Shown one piece after another: positions 8,222-17,043 of a DNA stretch of 64,000 bases. Below the pieces are notes generated by a model. The model ran no database searches, was not told where the DNA came from, and saw only the letters and a program-made list of their open reading frames with translations. The position numbers were made by a program, and so were the translations under genes. Source of the stretch: Citrobacter amalonaticus (lineage in GTDB: Bacteria; Pseudomonadota; Gammaproteobacteria; Enterobacterales; Enterobacteriaceae); the NCBI RefSeq assembly GCF_018252635.1, contig NZ_JAGTXM010000001.1, positions 894,906-958,905 on the forward strand, written 5' to 3'. The first letter of the stretch is position 1. Each line of letters begins with the position of its first letter.

Positions 8222-10774
8222 ATGACATTAAAGAAGTACGCAATACTGATGGGACTGTTTTCTTTTGAGGGTTTTGCCGCTGAAGCTGTCTGTCATTCCT
8301 CTGATGGCGTTCAGTTGACCTGTAGTGGAGAGACGGGACTTATCACGGATATTGAAAGCACCCTTAATTCATACGACAGCGTAACCATTACCACGACGGG
8401 GCGTAATTACGGTTATGGATTAGATTTATGGAAACAAAGCAATTATCATCTTACCTCTGAGAATATCAATATTATCACCAATGGTACCTGGTCTGAAGGG
8501 ATTCGTGGGCGGAACTCCACGTTTACTATGGATAGTAATCTGACGATTAAAACCTATGGTGATTTTTCTTCCGGGATTTATCTCGAGGAGACGGAGTATG
8601 CCAACATTACCCTTAATGGCGCCATAGATATTTATACCCGCCATGGTATGGGGATTGCCGCGGAAATTACCCAAGGGCGAAATAAAAATAATGTGCTCAC
8701 TGCCGGAGATAATATTTCAATTGTTACTGATGGTGAAGGCAGTAATGTTTACAGAGGCGCGGGATATGGCGTGTATGCAGGTTCTGCATACTATCTGAAC
8801 GCTGAGGGGTTTGTTCCCGACCATAGCAATGCCCGCATCACTCTGGGAAATAACGTCGCTGTACAGACCAACGGCGACAAAGCTCATGCGGTTTATGCGA
8901 ATAAAACCGGGATGATTCAGGTTGGTGATATCTCTGTACTCACCCGGGGCCAGCAGGCGGATGCGTTAAGAGCAGAAGACGGTATCAAATATTTACCGCC
9001 AGGGCAGCGAGCGGCCTTTAACCAGACAGAAAGCTATGAAGGGGGGAAAATCTTCCTCACCCGGAACGTAAATATTGATATGGAAGGTGCCGGAAGTTAC
9101 GCCATGTATTCCACCGGTTTCGGCTCGTATATCGGCTCCTCATACCTGGGAGGGCAACAATCCCGCGGCACCTATATCGTCAACGGCGATTTGTTGGCTG
9201 ACAGACAAGGGGTTATCGATCTCCGTATGACTCAGGGCTCTGCGTTTACGGGAAGTGCGAATTCAACACAGCTAAATGCGGATAACTCGCTGAATACAAG
9301 TGATAACGGATATATTTATCTGCATATGGCGAGAACTAACAGTGTCTGGAATATGACCGCAGACTCAGTGGTTACTCGTCTCGATCTGAATGATGCGAAT
9401 TTAACGTACACCGCACCTGACAGTTTCTCATCGTACACACCGAAATTTCTGCGGGTTGTCGAAGATTATTCCGGCAGCAATGGCATCCTGACGCTGAACA
9501 CGGTACTTGGAGGCGACGACTCGTTGACGGATAAACTGTATGTTCTGGGCGATGTCGAAGCCGGTAATACGCAGGTCAATATTAACAATATCGGCGGACA
9601 AGGCGCCCTGACCCAGCAGGGGATCGAAATTGTGAATGTCGGCGGTGAGTCCATTGGTACATTTACTAAGTATGGCCGTATTGTGGCGGGTGCCTGGGAA
9701 TATGACATCGTTCGTAAAGGAGAAAACTGGTATCTGGTCAGTGGTATTGGGTCTGAACCCGCGCCAGAACCACAGCCGCAACCGACACCAGGAGAACCTG
9801 TCTTGCGTCCGGAAGCAGGGGAATACGTTGCGAATATCGCTGCTGCGAATAGCTTGTTCCAGCTTCGCCTTCACGATCGTATCGGTGAACCGCACTATAT
9901 TGATGCCTTAACAGGTGAAACGAAAAAAGTGACGGGGCTCTGGATGCGGCATGTTGGTGGACATACGCGTTTTAAAGATAATAGTGGTCAGATTAACACC
10001 CAGGCTAACCGTTATGTTGTTCAGTTGGGCGGAGATATCGCGCAGTGGAGCAGCGATGAGAAAGACAAATATCTTCTCGGGGTTATGGGCGGATATGCCA
10101 ATCAAAAAAGTAACTCGCACAATAAGTTGAACCGTTATTACAGCAGGGGCAGCGTGGAGGGCTACAGCCTGGGGGTTTACGGGACATGGTTGCAAAATAA
10201 CGAAGAGAAGACAGGCGCTTACGTGGACAGTTGGCTGCTGTACAACTGGTTTGATAACACCGTGAATGGTGAAAGTCTGGCCCAGGAAGACTATAAGTCA
10301 AAAGGTTTCACTGCTTCTGTTGAGTCCGGTTATACCTGGAAGATTGGCGAGAAAAATTCGCGAGAAAGCTACTATTTTCAGACAGTTGGACAGTTAACCT
10401 GGATGGGCGTTAAAGCCAACGATCACCGCGAAGCGAATGGTACGCGAGTGACCAGTGAAGGGGACGGCAACATTCAATCCCGTCTGGGCGCCCGCTTATT
10501 TATCAAAGGGTATAGCCAAATAGATGAAGGTAAAGAACGTATCTTCGAGCCTTTCGTTGAAGCGAACTGGATCCATAATACCAAACGTTTTGGCGCCTCT
10601 ATGAATGGTGTGGATGTTGAGCAGGCAGGGACTCGCAACATTGCCGAACTTAAAGCCGGCGTGGAAAGCCAGATTAACCGCAACGTGAATCTCTGGGGCA
10701 GTGTCGCCCAGCAAATTGGCGATGCCGGCTATAGCGATACCAGCGCCATGCTGGGGCTGAAAGTGAATTTCTGA
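8222..10774 (+). CDS. Autotransporter (type Va) adhesin-like protein
   Basis: An 850-aa autotransporter. The start at 8222 is preferred over the ATG at 8210 because GGAG (8212-8215) is correctly spaced before it. The order is: signal peptide (about 1-20, ending GFAA), a beta-helical passenger rich in Asn/Thr/Gly repeats (about 25-500), a proline/glutamate linker (EPAPEPQPQPTPGEP, about 515-530), and a 12-strand outer-membrane barrel (about 575-850) ending in the expected aromatic residue (LGLKVNF). A Cys pair near the mature N-terminus (VCHSSDGVQLTC) is notable. The barrel resembles the AIDA/pertactin group. Passenger target is unknown; adhesion or autoaggregation is the usual role. It is a lone gene with its own terminator. 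Confidence 0.85.
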   Translation: MTLKKYAILMGLFSFEGFAAEAVCHSSDGVQLTCSGETGLITDIESTLNSYDSVTITTTGRNYGYGLDLWKQSNYHLTSENINIITNGTWSEGIRGRNSTFTMDSNLTIKTYGDFSSGIYLEETEYANITLNGAIDIYTRHGMGIAAEITQGRNKNNVLTAGDNISIVTDGEGSNVYRGAGYGVYAGSAYYLNAEGFVPDHSNARITLGNNVAVQTNGDKAHAVYANKTGMIQVGDISVLTRGQQADALRAEDGIKYLPPGQRAAFNQTESYEGGKIFLTRNVNIDMEGAGSYAMYSTGFGSYIGSSYLGGQQSRGTYIVNGDLLADRQGVIDLRMTQGSAFTGSANSTQLNADNSLNTSDNGYIYLHMARTNSVWNMTADSVVTRLDLNDANLTYTAPDSFSSYTPKFLRVVEDYSGSNGILTLNTVLGGDDSLTDKLYVLGDVEAGNTQVNINNIGGQGALTQQGIEIVNVGGESIGTFTKYGRIVAGAWEYDIVRKGENWYLVSGIGSEPAPEPQPQPTPGEPVLRPEAGEYVANIAAANSLFQLRLHDRIGEPHYIDALTGETKKVTGLWMRHVGGHTRFKDNSGQINTQANRYVVQLGGDIAQWSSDEKDKYLLGVMGGYANQKSNSHNKLNRYYSRGSVEGYSLGVYGTWLQNNEEKTGAYVDSWLLYNWFDNTVNGESLAQEDYKSKGFTASVESGYTWKIGEKNSRESYYFQTVGQLTWMGVKANDHREANGTRVTSEGDGNIQSRLGARLFIKGYSQIDEGKERIFEPFVEANWIHNTKRFGASMNGVDVEQAGTRNIAELKAGVESQINRNVNLWGSVAQQIGDAGYSDTSAMLGLKVNF

Positions 10775-10814
10775 GAATAAACGGCCAGCCCGAAACATTC
10801 TCTCAGCAAATCCT

Positions 10815-10864
10815 AACTGCACTCCAAACGTTGGATCCTCAACCGAGTAAAGTGCAGTTTTTTT
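10815..10864 (+). terminator. Rho-independent terminator of the autotransporter gene
   Basis: AACTGCACT (10815-10823) pairs with AGTGCAGTT (10851-10859), with an inner CCAA/TTGG hairpin in the loop, followed by a run of T. Confidence 0.85.
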
Positions 10865-11008
10865 ATGCTATCGCTCCACGCGGATGCCTGAGAAATAAAT
10901 GTCTCAGGGACTATGGTTATTTTAAACGCTTTCTACCATGCTTTTTAGACTCGTCACGTTGAGCGTGTCAGCAGCATTATAATAACTGTCTATCGTCCGG
11001 GGCCGACA

Positions 11009-12532
11009 ATGCGTAACACTCTTCTCCCCATCATTGTTGCTGTATTGCTCTTTATTTTTGGCGTATCGATTCTTAACGTGCAACTCTGGTATTCCGCGAG
11101 GGAGGACAACCTCGCGGGGGCTCGTTATGTCGTCAATGATATCAATGTCATTCTTGATGAGGCGAGTCACGCGACAAAAACGGCCAGTGACATTGCGCAA
11201 AGGGGCTGCGATCAGGAAGGGCAGTACCGACTCGGTACGGAAACGGCGCTTCAGCCCCATCTCAGAACGATCTTTATTTATCGACAGGGCGTAATCTGGT
11301 GCTCGTCACTGCCGGGCAACCATGTACTACTGTCACAGTTGTCGGCGATTCCTGAAAGCCGGCTATGGCTTGCGTCGGCAGGGAATACAGTGAATGCGCG
11401 GCCTGTGTTGTTATATCAGACTCAGATTGCAGACAGCCGGATTGTGGTGACTATCAGCGATCAGCATATCCGCGACACGCTTCGCACACCGCTGAAAGAG
11501 GTGGGTTACACCTTTATGGCTGGAAATTCGATGCTTGGATTGTTGGGCGATGTGACAAAGGCCAACCCCTCTGAGCAGAATATTGGCCGCGTAAACTCTG
11601 CCCACTATCCCTTTGCTGTAAGATACAACCAGCCGCCATTAATCAGTACGCACAGGCTGCTCAGTCAGGGCATGGGCATTATTATATTTATTGTAATGAT
11701 ATCTTGTCTCGCAGGGTATGCGCTTGAGCGCTATTTAAACAGAAGCACCACGCCGGAGGAGGCGCTCCGCCGGGCCATCATGAAAGGCGAGATAGTGCCT
11801 TTTTACCAGCCGGTGGTGAATGGTAAAGAGGGCACACTACGCGGGGTTGAAGTACTGGCAAGATGGAAACACCCTAAAGCAGGCTTTATTTCACCGGCAT
11901 CCTTTATCCCCGTCGCAGAAAAGTCGGGACTGATTATCCCTCTCACGCAAAGGCTGATGGCTCAGGTTGTCGAGAATATGAATGCCATTGCCAGTAAACT
12001 GCCGGAAGGATTCCATGTCGGCATTAACTTCAGCGCGTCTCATATCACTTCCCCGACATTTGTCGATGAGTGTCTGCGCTATAAGGCACGATTCGACAGA
12101 AAAGATTTGAATCTGGTGATTGAGGTCACCGAGCGCGAGCCGCTACACGTTGACGAACATCTGGTAGAGACCCTGAATATTCTTCATGAGAATGGTTTTG
12201 TTATCGCACTGGATGATTTTGGTACCGGGTATTCGGGGCTTTCATATCTTCACGATTTGCACATTGATTATATCAAGATCGATCAGAGTTTCGTTGCACG
12301 GGTCAGTATGGAAGAGGATTCCACACGAATACTGGACTGTGTGCTGGATCTGGCGCGGAAGCTGTCTTTAAGTATTGTTGCCGAGGGGGTGGAAACTAAA
12401 GAGCAGGTTGACTACCTGAACCGCAACGATATTACCTTCCAGCAGGGTTACTATTTCTTTAAACCCGTCAGCTTTACTGAACTGATAAAAATTATCTTAT
12501 CAAAACCTAAAGTAAAGGTAATTGTGGAGTAG
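11009..12532 (+). CDS. CSS-motif cyclic-di-GMP phosphodiesterase (EAL)
   Basis: A 507-aa inner-membrane protein of the CSS-EAL group (relatives PdeB, PdeC, PdeG, PdeN). TM1 is about 5-27; the periplasmic CSS domain has Cys67 and the signature Cys98-Ser-Ser; TM2 is about 221-240; the cytoplasmic EAL domain follows. Catalytic elements look complete: EVLARW at 281-286 (EAL as EVL), NFSASHI, EVTERE, DDFGTGYS, KIDQSF and AEGVE, so it should hydrolyse c-di-GMP to pGpG. In relatives a periplasmic disulphide between the two Cys lowers activity or stability. There is no GGDEF domain. The gene stands alone; which paralogue it is cannot be decided without a search. Confidence 0.88.
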   Translation: MRNTLLPIIVAVLLFIFGVSILNVQLWYSAREDNLAGARYVVNDINVILDEASHATKTASDIAQRGCDQEGQYRLGTETALQPHLRTIFIYRQGVIWCSSLPGNHVLLSQLSAIPESRLWLASAGNTVNARPVLLYQTQIADSRIVVTISDQHIRDTLRTPLKEVGYTFMAGNSMLGLLGDVTKANPSEQNIGRVNSAHYPFAVRYNQPPLISTHRLLSQGMGIIIFIVMISCLAGYALERYLNRSTTPEEALRRAIMKGEIVPFYQPVVNGKEGTLRGVEVLARWKHPKAGFISPASFIPVAEKSGLIIPLTQRLMAQVVENMNAIASKLPEGFHVGINFSASHITSPTFVDECLRYKARFDRKDLNLVIEVTEREPLHVDEHLVETLNILHENGFVIALDDFGTGYSGLSYLHDLHIDYIKIDQSFVARVSMEEDSTRILDCVLDLARKLSLSIVAEGVETKEQVDYLNRNDITFQQGYYFFKPVSFTELIKIILSKPKVKVIVE

Positions 12533-12542
12533 ATGGACTGTT

Positions 12543-12734
12543 TCAATTTGAATGGCGCGTATCGGAAGCGTTCACCTCCTGCATTCCTTTTTTTGGATCA
12601 AGATAATAACACTTCGTCTTTGATGAATAGGCCATTGATGCCGCCTCGCATTGCGTAAGAGCGCTATAAGCGCCAATGATTTCCGTTTGTGTTGTGTTGT
12701 TGGAGAGGGCAAAAACCAGTGCCAGAACGTACAT
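12543..12734 (-). CDS. DUF1482 family small prophage protein
   Basis: A 63-aa product (MYVLALVFALSNNTTQTEI onwards) with the DUF1482 pattern: a hydrophobic start, TQTEIIGAYSALTQCEAA and a second Cys in KTKCYYLD. Such proteins are found beside int/xis in lambdoid prophages and have no known function. I start it at 12734 because AAGGA sits seven bases upstream; the open frame continues to 12770 without a ribosome site. It is probably a remnant of an older prophage outside the satellite. Confidence 0.65.
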   Translation of the reverse strand: MYVLALVFALSNNTTQTEIIGAYSALTQCEAASMAYSSKTKCYYLDPKKGMQEVNASDTRHSN

Positions 12735-12871
12735 ATTTATTCCTTGAATGAATCGCGAGCGACAGGGCATTTTTATTCAGATGAGGATGATATGACATTA
12801 CGTAACACGAGATGAACCGTTCTGATTGTCCAGTTTCGGATGTTTGAAGTGGTTTAATGGCTTAACTTTTT

Positions 12872-13432
12872 GTGCCGGCTTGTTGGAGAAAAGGACTGCC
12901 GGTGTGTAATCCCTCACCACTGGCACAGCCGGAAGTACTGAACCGGAGCTGGTCTGTCGATTTTTTGCATGATGCCCTGGCCTGTGGTCGTCGTTTTCAC
13001 ACGTTCAATGTTGTTAATGACATTAACCGTGAGACGTTGGCGATTGAAATCAAGCTGAATCTGCCGGCTCTGCAAGTGGTTCGTGTACTCGACAGGTTCT
13101 CTGCAAACCGCGGTTATCCGGTGATGCTGCGCATGGATAATGGTCCGAAATTTATCTCTCCAGGAAGGGGGGGGAATGGGCAGAGAAATTTGAGATTATC
13201 CAGTTGGGTAAGCCGACGCAGAACGCTTTCATTGAGCGCTGTCATCGGACATACCGTACAGAAATGCTCGATTTTTTATCTGTTCACAAGGATGAATGTA
13301 GTGCGGGAAATCCCGGAAAAACGGTTGTTATAATATCACTGTGAACGCCCGCATAATCACTGAACAATATGACGCCGGAGGAATACCGACAGCACAATTA
13401 TCATCGGCCGGGATCTCAAAAAATACATGGAA
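12872..13432 (+). pseudogene. IS3-family transposase (orfB) remnant, frameshifted
   Basis: The translation LNRSWSVDFLHDALACGRR, then FNVVNDINRETLAIEI and GYPVMLRMDNGP, is the central part of an IS3-family OrfB with the DDE integrase core. After the run of eight G near 13168 the frame is lost; homology resumes in another frame (LGKPTQNAFIERCHRTYRTE, about 13200-13260) and again near 13370 (TPEEYR). The N-terminal part, orfA and the terminal inverted repeats are not visible. At least two frameshifts make it non-functional. Confidence 0.85.
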
Positions 13433-13462
13433 CTAAAACGGTCTATTTACATAATAATCACC

Positions 13463-13588
13463 GGATTTAGGCGGAATTTCTCGGACAATGACAAACACAA
13501 AAAAGCCCGCAGGGCTTGCGCCGTGCGGGCTTTTCGTACTTCACCGGACGTGTCCGGATCATTATTTGGTGGGCTGGCGGAGTCTGAA
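13463..13588. repeat. Distal att-like direct repeat (degenerate ssrA 3' end)
   Basis: A near-copy of 21228-21355: it shares the ssrA terminator hairpin, the block CACCGGACGTGTCCGGATCA and a decayed ssrA end (TGGTGGGCTGGCGGAGTCTG against TGGTGGAGCTGGCGGGAGTT). It marks the far boundary of the satellite. Confidence 0.88.
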
Positions 13589-13637
13589 AACATTTCTCAA
13601 TATAATGATTTTATTTAATATTTATCAATTCAGCTTT

Positions 13638-13665
13638 CATTGGTATACCTAAGCGTATACCAATG
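13638..13665. repeat. Inverted repeat, probable integrase arm site (distal end)
   Basis: CATTGGTATAC and GTATACCAATG are perfect 11-bp arms around CTAAGC. The right half, TATACCTAAGCGTATACCAA, matches TGTACCTAAACGTGTACCAA near int (21199-21218), so the same motif lies just inside both att repeats. This is how arm-type Int sites are placed. Confidence 0.6.
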
Positions 13666-13726
13666 GCGATTTGCTGTGGTGTTTACAGGGCTATGCAAAT
13701 CTGTTTTTTTGAATGGAACTCATCAA

Positions 13727-14017
13727 GAAAAAAGTTTTTTTGCATTTAACTGTTCACACTGTTCACCTCTCTATTTTTCTATTTAATATCATAATGATAA
13801 GTGATGAATGGTTGGTGAAGAGTGAACAGTCGACTCTTCACCATTGTGATTTTTTCTCGTTCTGGATGCGCCCGGTCAGGCGATGCTCGGGGTGATAAAA
13901 AGTTTTTTCAGGTTTTATTGTTCACACTGCTCACCTCTGGTTTTTTATCAATAATTTCATGGTGATATCGGGTGAATATACGGTGAAGGGTGAACAGTGG
14001 ATTGTTCACCCTTCATG
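13727..14017. other. crr-like replication region: two iteron-bearing direct repeats
   Basis: Two diverged direct repeats of about 120 bp (13727-13843 and 13896-14017), separated by about 52 bp. Each starts with an A/T-rich tract, then TGTTCACACTG(T/C)TCACCTCT, an AT-rich stretch, and a palindrome built on GGTGAA: GGTGAAGAGT/ACTCTTCACC in copy 1, AAGGGTGAACA/TGTTCACCCTT in copy 2. P4 alpha protein binds GGTGAACA-type iterons in ori and crr, and P4 crr is two 120-bp direct repeats with a short spacer, so the architecture fits crr closely. Assignment rests on recalled P4 structure and position beside alpha. Confidence 0.72.
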
Positions 14018-14078
14018 GCAGAAAATATAAATTGCAGGTAAGAAAGACTATCCTGGCGCAGATGAATTAGTGTTGTGT

Positions 14079-14630
14079 TTATATCTTAAGCAAAGCTTTC
14101 TCAATTTTGGCTAGATTTTCAGCAATCTTTTTCTCATTACTGTTATCTGAGGCATCCACCATAGCCAGTGATAACAATTCAATATAACTTTCATTAGTAA
14201 TATTTTTTGCGAAAGGGTTCTTGCTATTAGCTTTACGGAAAGTTGTAGTTACTCTAATTTTGTGGTCACCTAAAATCTTCTTCGAATCAGCGAAATTCCC
14301 AAGCCTCAATATCCTGCCTGAACCAGGTGCAAGGAATGGTATGCCTGAAACTAATGCGCCTTTCGTTAACGCTCTATACTCACCATTAGGCAGTGAATTC
14401 TTAAAGGTATTTTCATTAAAACTGAAGGTTACATCTTTTGCAGCACTTTTACCTATATTCTTAATTACAATATTTAAAACAGTTTTGACTTCATTGTTTT
14501 GTTCAAGATAAACAATGACATCTGGGTAGGTGCTCTCTTTGTAAACAAGGTAACTAATACATGATGAGCCAACGGCAACTAACATTGTTAATATATTTAT
14601 TAATAACCCACTGGTCTGAAAGTAATCCAT
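14079..14630 (-). CDS. Hypothetical membrane-anchored protein in satellite
   Basis: A 183-aa protein with one N-terminal TM segment (about residues 8-29) and a soluble domain with alternating hydrophobic residues (VLNIVIKNIGKSAAKDVTFSF), which looks like an immunoglobulin-like beta sandwich. A charged helical tail follows (KKIAENLAKIEKALLKI). It is AT-rich compared with alpha and psu, lies between crr and alpha, and shares the alpha strand. I do not recognise it. It may be a second cargo gene of the satellite; a defence or exclusion role is only speculation. Confidence 0.6.
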   Translation of the reverse strand: MDYFQTSGLLINILTMLVAVGSSCISYLVYKESTYPDVIVYLEQNNEVKTVLNIVIKNIGKSAAKDVTFSFNENTFKNSLPNGEYRALTKGALVSGIPFLAPGSGRILRLGNFADSKKILGDHKIRVTTTFRKANSKNPFAKNITNESYIELLSLAMVDASDNSNEKKIAENLAKIEKALLKI

Positions 14631-14710
14631 TTCCTACCTCTCGAAAAACAGATGAAATATTCGACCATTATACACATCTCGTTAATCATTATGTCAGCAA
14701 TTAAAGTAGC

Positions 14711-14730
14711 AGACCGGCTAATGCCGGTCT
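14711..14730 (-). terminator. Hairpin after truncated alpha
   Basis: AGACCGGC-TAAT-GCCGGTCT is a perfect 8-bp stem just past the alpha stop; on the minus strand it is followed by a mixed T-rich stretch, so termination is likely but not strong. Confidence 0.55.
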
Positions 14731-14738
14731 GAGTGAGG

Positions 14739-16215
14739 CTATGTTGCTGCGGGTTCGTCACACTTTGGCAGCCAGTCGCCGTAGCTTTCCTCTTTCAGCG
14801 ACAGATTGGTCTGTATTCCCTGCTTTGTGTGCCGCTTCTCATAATTCAGGCCGTACTCTTTCAGCATCATGGGCATCCCCAGCCCGAACATTTTCAGGCT
14901 GAGCACGTTCCTGTACCCGTTGGCCTCCATATAGACCAGATAGGCATGATAGAGATAGTTACGGGGCTGGCGCGGAATAATATTGGCATTCCCCATAAAC
15001 ATCCCGTTCGTCTGCGGCAGCGCCTCCAGATAGCCACAAAAATCAAATGCCGGGTCAGCGTCGCGTTTAATGCTGAGTGCCTCGTCGGAGTTCTGCTGCG
15101 ACTGGAGCAGTGCGCGGGCGCTCATCGGATCGCTGAACTTCTGCATAAGCTGACGCACAATGACGGCCAGCTCACGCGCAATTTTATCTCTAAGCTGCGG
15201 GTCGCGTTCCTCCGGCGCAATCTGCTCCGGGAAGTGAATAATCACCCGGCGACGTGACACGCCACCGCTGCGGTCGGTGAAGCGCATCGGGTTATTGTTC
15301 ACGGCCAGAATCACCGCCGGAATATGCGTTGAATACGGGTTCTGATATTTCGGGTCGACCGAGACCGCATCGCCGCCGGTGATGGCTTTATGCCCGGCAC
15401 CGTCGCCGCTCCATTTCTCCTGGTCAGGCAGACGGATCAGCGAGAAGCCAATCAGGGATGCACGTTTGCGCGGGTCTTCCAGCGTGTCGATGTCAGCCGA
15501 CGTGGCGTTATCCTCCCCGGCGAGCAGGGTCGCAATTTCGGCGAGAATACTTTTCCCGCTCCCGCCCGGCCCGGTCACTTCGAGAAAGAGCTGCCAGTCG
15601 TAACGGTTCGCCAGCACCATAAACAGGGCGGCCAGAATCACGTCGCGCTTTTCCTGTCTGCCACCGGCGGCACGGTCGAGCCAGCGCCAGAAATCAGGCG
15701 CATGGGTTTCCAGCGTTTCGCCCTCCACTGGCGGGGTAAAATCGACATCACAGAGCGTGCGCAGCCAGTGCGATTTATGGTGCGGGCTGAATGTGCCGGT
15801 GGCGGTATCGAGTACGCCGTTGCGAAAGCCAATCAGACGCCGTGCCGGGGCATCCTGCTGCGGAATAATCAGTTTCAGGGTCTCCACCACGGAGGTGATT
15901 TTCCCCGACGAGAACGGTGCGCGGAGACGCTGGAACAACCCGGCCACATCGCGCTCAAAATCCGACGTCTGGATGATTTTCCATATACCTGCCTCATAGC
16001 GGGACAGGAGCTGGCCGTTCGCATCCACAGCCAGCGTTTCGCCGTAATGCTCATGCACCCGCATCGCCTTGTCGCTGGCGCTCATGGCGGTAAATTCCGC
16101 CTCGCTCATGGTATCAAACGGACTTTGCGCCGGTGGCCGGATAGCGTCATAAATCGCTTTCCGGGTGGCCTCTTCACCTTTCTGCATAAACGCATCATTC
16201 CAGTCAGCGTCAAAG
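14739..16215 (-). pseudogene. P4 alpha replication protein, 5'-truncated (helicase part)
   Basis: From about DADWNDAF onward this matches the C-terminal two-thirds of P4-type alpha proteins: a linker (SPFDTMSEAEFTAMSASDK), the D5/SF3-like helicase with Walker A GPGGSGKS and the following SADIDTLEDPRKRASL, and the origin-binding C-terminus ending SYGDWLPKCDEPAAT. Intact alpha is about 777 aa with an N-terminal zinc finger and primase; that part is absent. The open frame continues to 16403 but its first about 60 codons are the antisense of the delta fragment, so no authentic start is visible. The helicase domain is undisturbed. Confidence 0.88.
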
Positions 16216-16388
16216 AGAGTTACCTGCAGTGCCAGAATGTGCACTGCTCGGCGACATTCAAAACGCATGAGTCCATCTTTGAAGTGATACGTTCGCCGGT
16301 CGTCGATGAGAAACCCGCGCCAGTGCCGACAGCCCCCGTGGTACCCCATAGGGTAAAAGGTTGCTACAGCTCGCCATTCCGGCATTAA
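16213..16388 (+). pseudogene. Delta/Ogr late activator, C-terminal fragment
   Basis: Plus-strand ESYLQCQNVHCSATFKTHES matches the second half of the P2 Ogr / P4 delta zinc finger (CxNxxCSATF), followed by a proline-rich tail and stop at 16388, 15 nt before psu. The first Cys pair (CPxC) and the start codon are missing; sequence to the left is alpha in the other direction. Delta and Ogr activate P2/P4 late promoters; this piece cannot bind zinc normally and has no visible start. Confidence 0.82.
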
Positions 16389-16403
16389 ACAGGAGAGAGA
16401 CAC

Positions 16404-16970
16404 GTGACCACTGTGACATTACAGCAGGCCTTTGAGGCCTGTCAGACGAACAAAAACACCTGGCTGAAACGTAAAGCTGAACTGGCCGACCTTGAACTTG
16501 AATACCGTGAACAGCTCCTTGCCGGTGACGAACAAATCCCGCGCAGAATGCAGGATTTGCGCGACAATATCGATGTGAAAAAATGGGAAATTAATCAGGC
16601 CGCCGGTCGCTATATCCGCTCACATGAGGAGGTGCAGCACATCAGCATCCGCAACCGTCTCCATGACTTTATGCAGCAGCACGGCGCGGAGCTGGCCGCC
16701 ACGCTGGTACCTGAGCTGATGGGGTATAACGAACAAATTCCCGCAGTAAAACAGAGCGCCATGCAGCACTCGGTTGATTATCTGCGTGAAGCCCTGTCGG
16801 TGTGGCTGGCCGCAGGTGAAAAAATTAATTATTCCGCGCAGGACAGCGATATTTTAACGGCCATCGGATTCAGGCCTGATGCGGCCTCGCGGGATGATAA
16901 TCGCCAGAAATTCACCCCGGCACAGAACCTGATTTACACTCGCCGACGTGCAGAACTGGCCGCACGGTAG
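16404..16970 (+). CDS. psu: Polarity suppression protein Psu
   Basis: A 188-aa product beginning at GTG 16404, with AGGAGAGA seven bases upstream. The sequence tracks P4 Psu (190 aa) along its length: LQQAFEACQTNKNTWLKRK, then INQAAGRYIRSHE, HDFMQQHGAELAA, EKINYSAQDSDILT and FTPAQN. Psu has two roles in P4: it inhibits Rho-dependent termination by blocking the Rho ring, and it decorates the small P4 capsid. The frame is intact, but the late promoter that drives sid-delta-psu was lost in the upstream deletion, so expression is uncertain. Confidence 0.93.
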   Translation: MTTVTLQQAFEACQTNKNTWLKRKAELADLELEYREQLLAGDEQIPRRMQDLRDNIDVKKWEINQAAGRYIRSHEEVQHISIRNRLHDFMQQHGAELAATLVPELMGYNEQIPAVKQSAMQHSVDYLREALSVWLAAGEKINYSAQDSDILTAIGFRPDAASRDDNRQKFTPAQNLIYTRRRAELAAR

Positions 16971-17016
16971 CACGCGAAAAAATCCCCGAAAATTCCACTA
17001 TTTTTCCCGAAAAAAG

Positions 17017-17043
17017 CCATGCATCCATAAGGTGCATGGTTTT
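17017..17043 (+). terminator. Terminator after psu
   Basis: CCATGCA and TGCATGG form the stem (17017-17039) with a CC/GG extension around ATAA, followed by TTTT. Confidence 0.65.

Noticed and set aside
13427-13618. Plus-strand 63-aa open frame across the distal att repeat
   Set aside because: It consists of the ssrA terminator copy and att sequence; the same shadow appears at the intact site.
15390-16212. Long plus-strand open frame leading into the delta fragment
   Set aside because: All of it before about 16213 is antisense to alpha; only the last part is homologous to delta/Ogr.
16216-16403. Upstream extension of the alpha open frame as its true N-terminus
   Set aside because: This stretch is the antisense of the delta/Ogr fragment and bears no resemblance to alpha.
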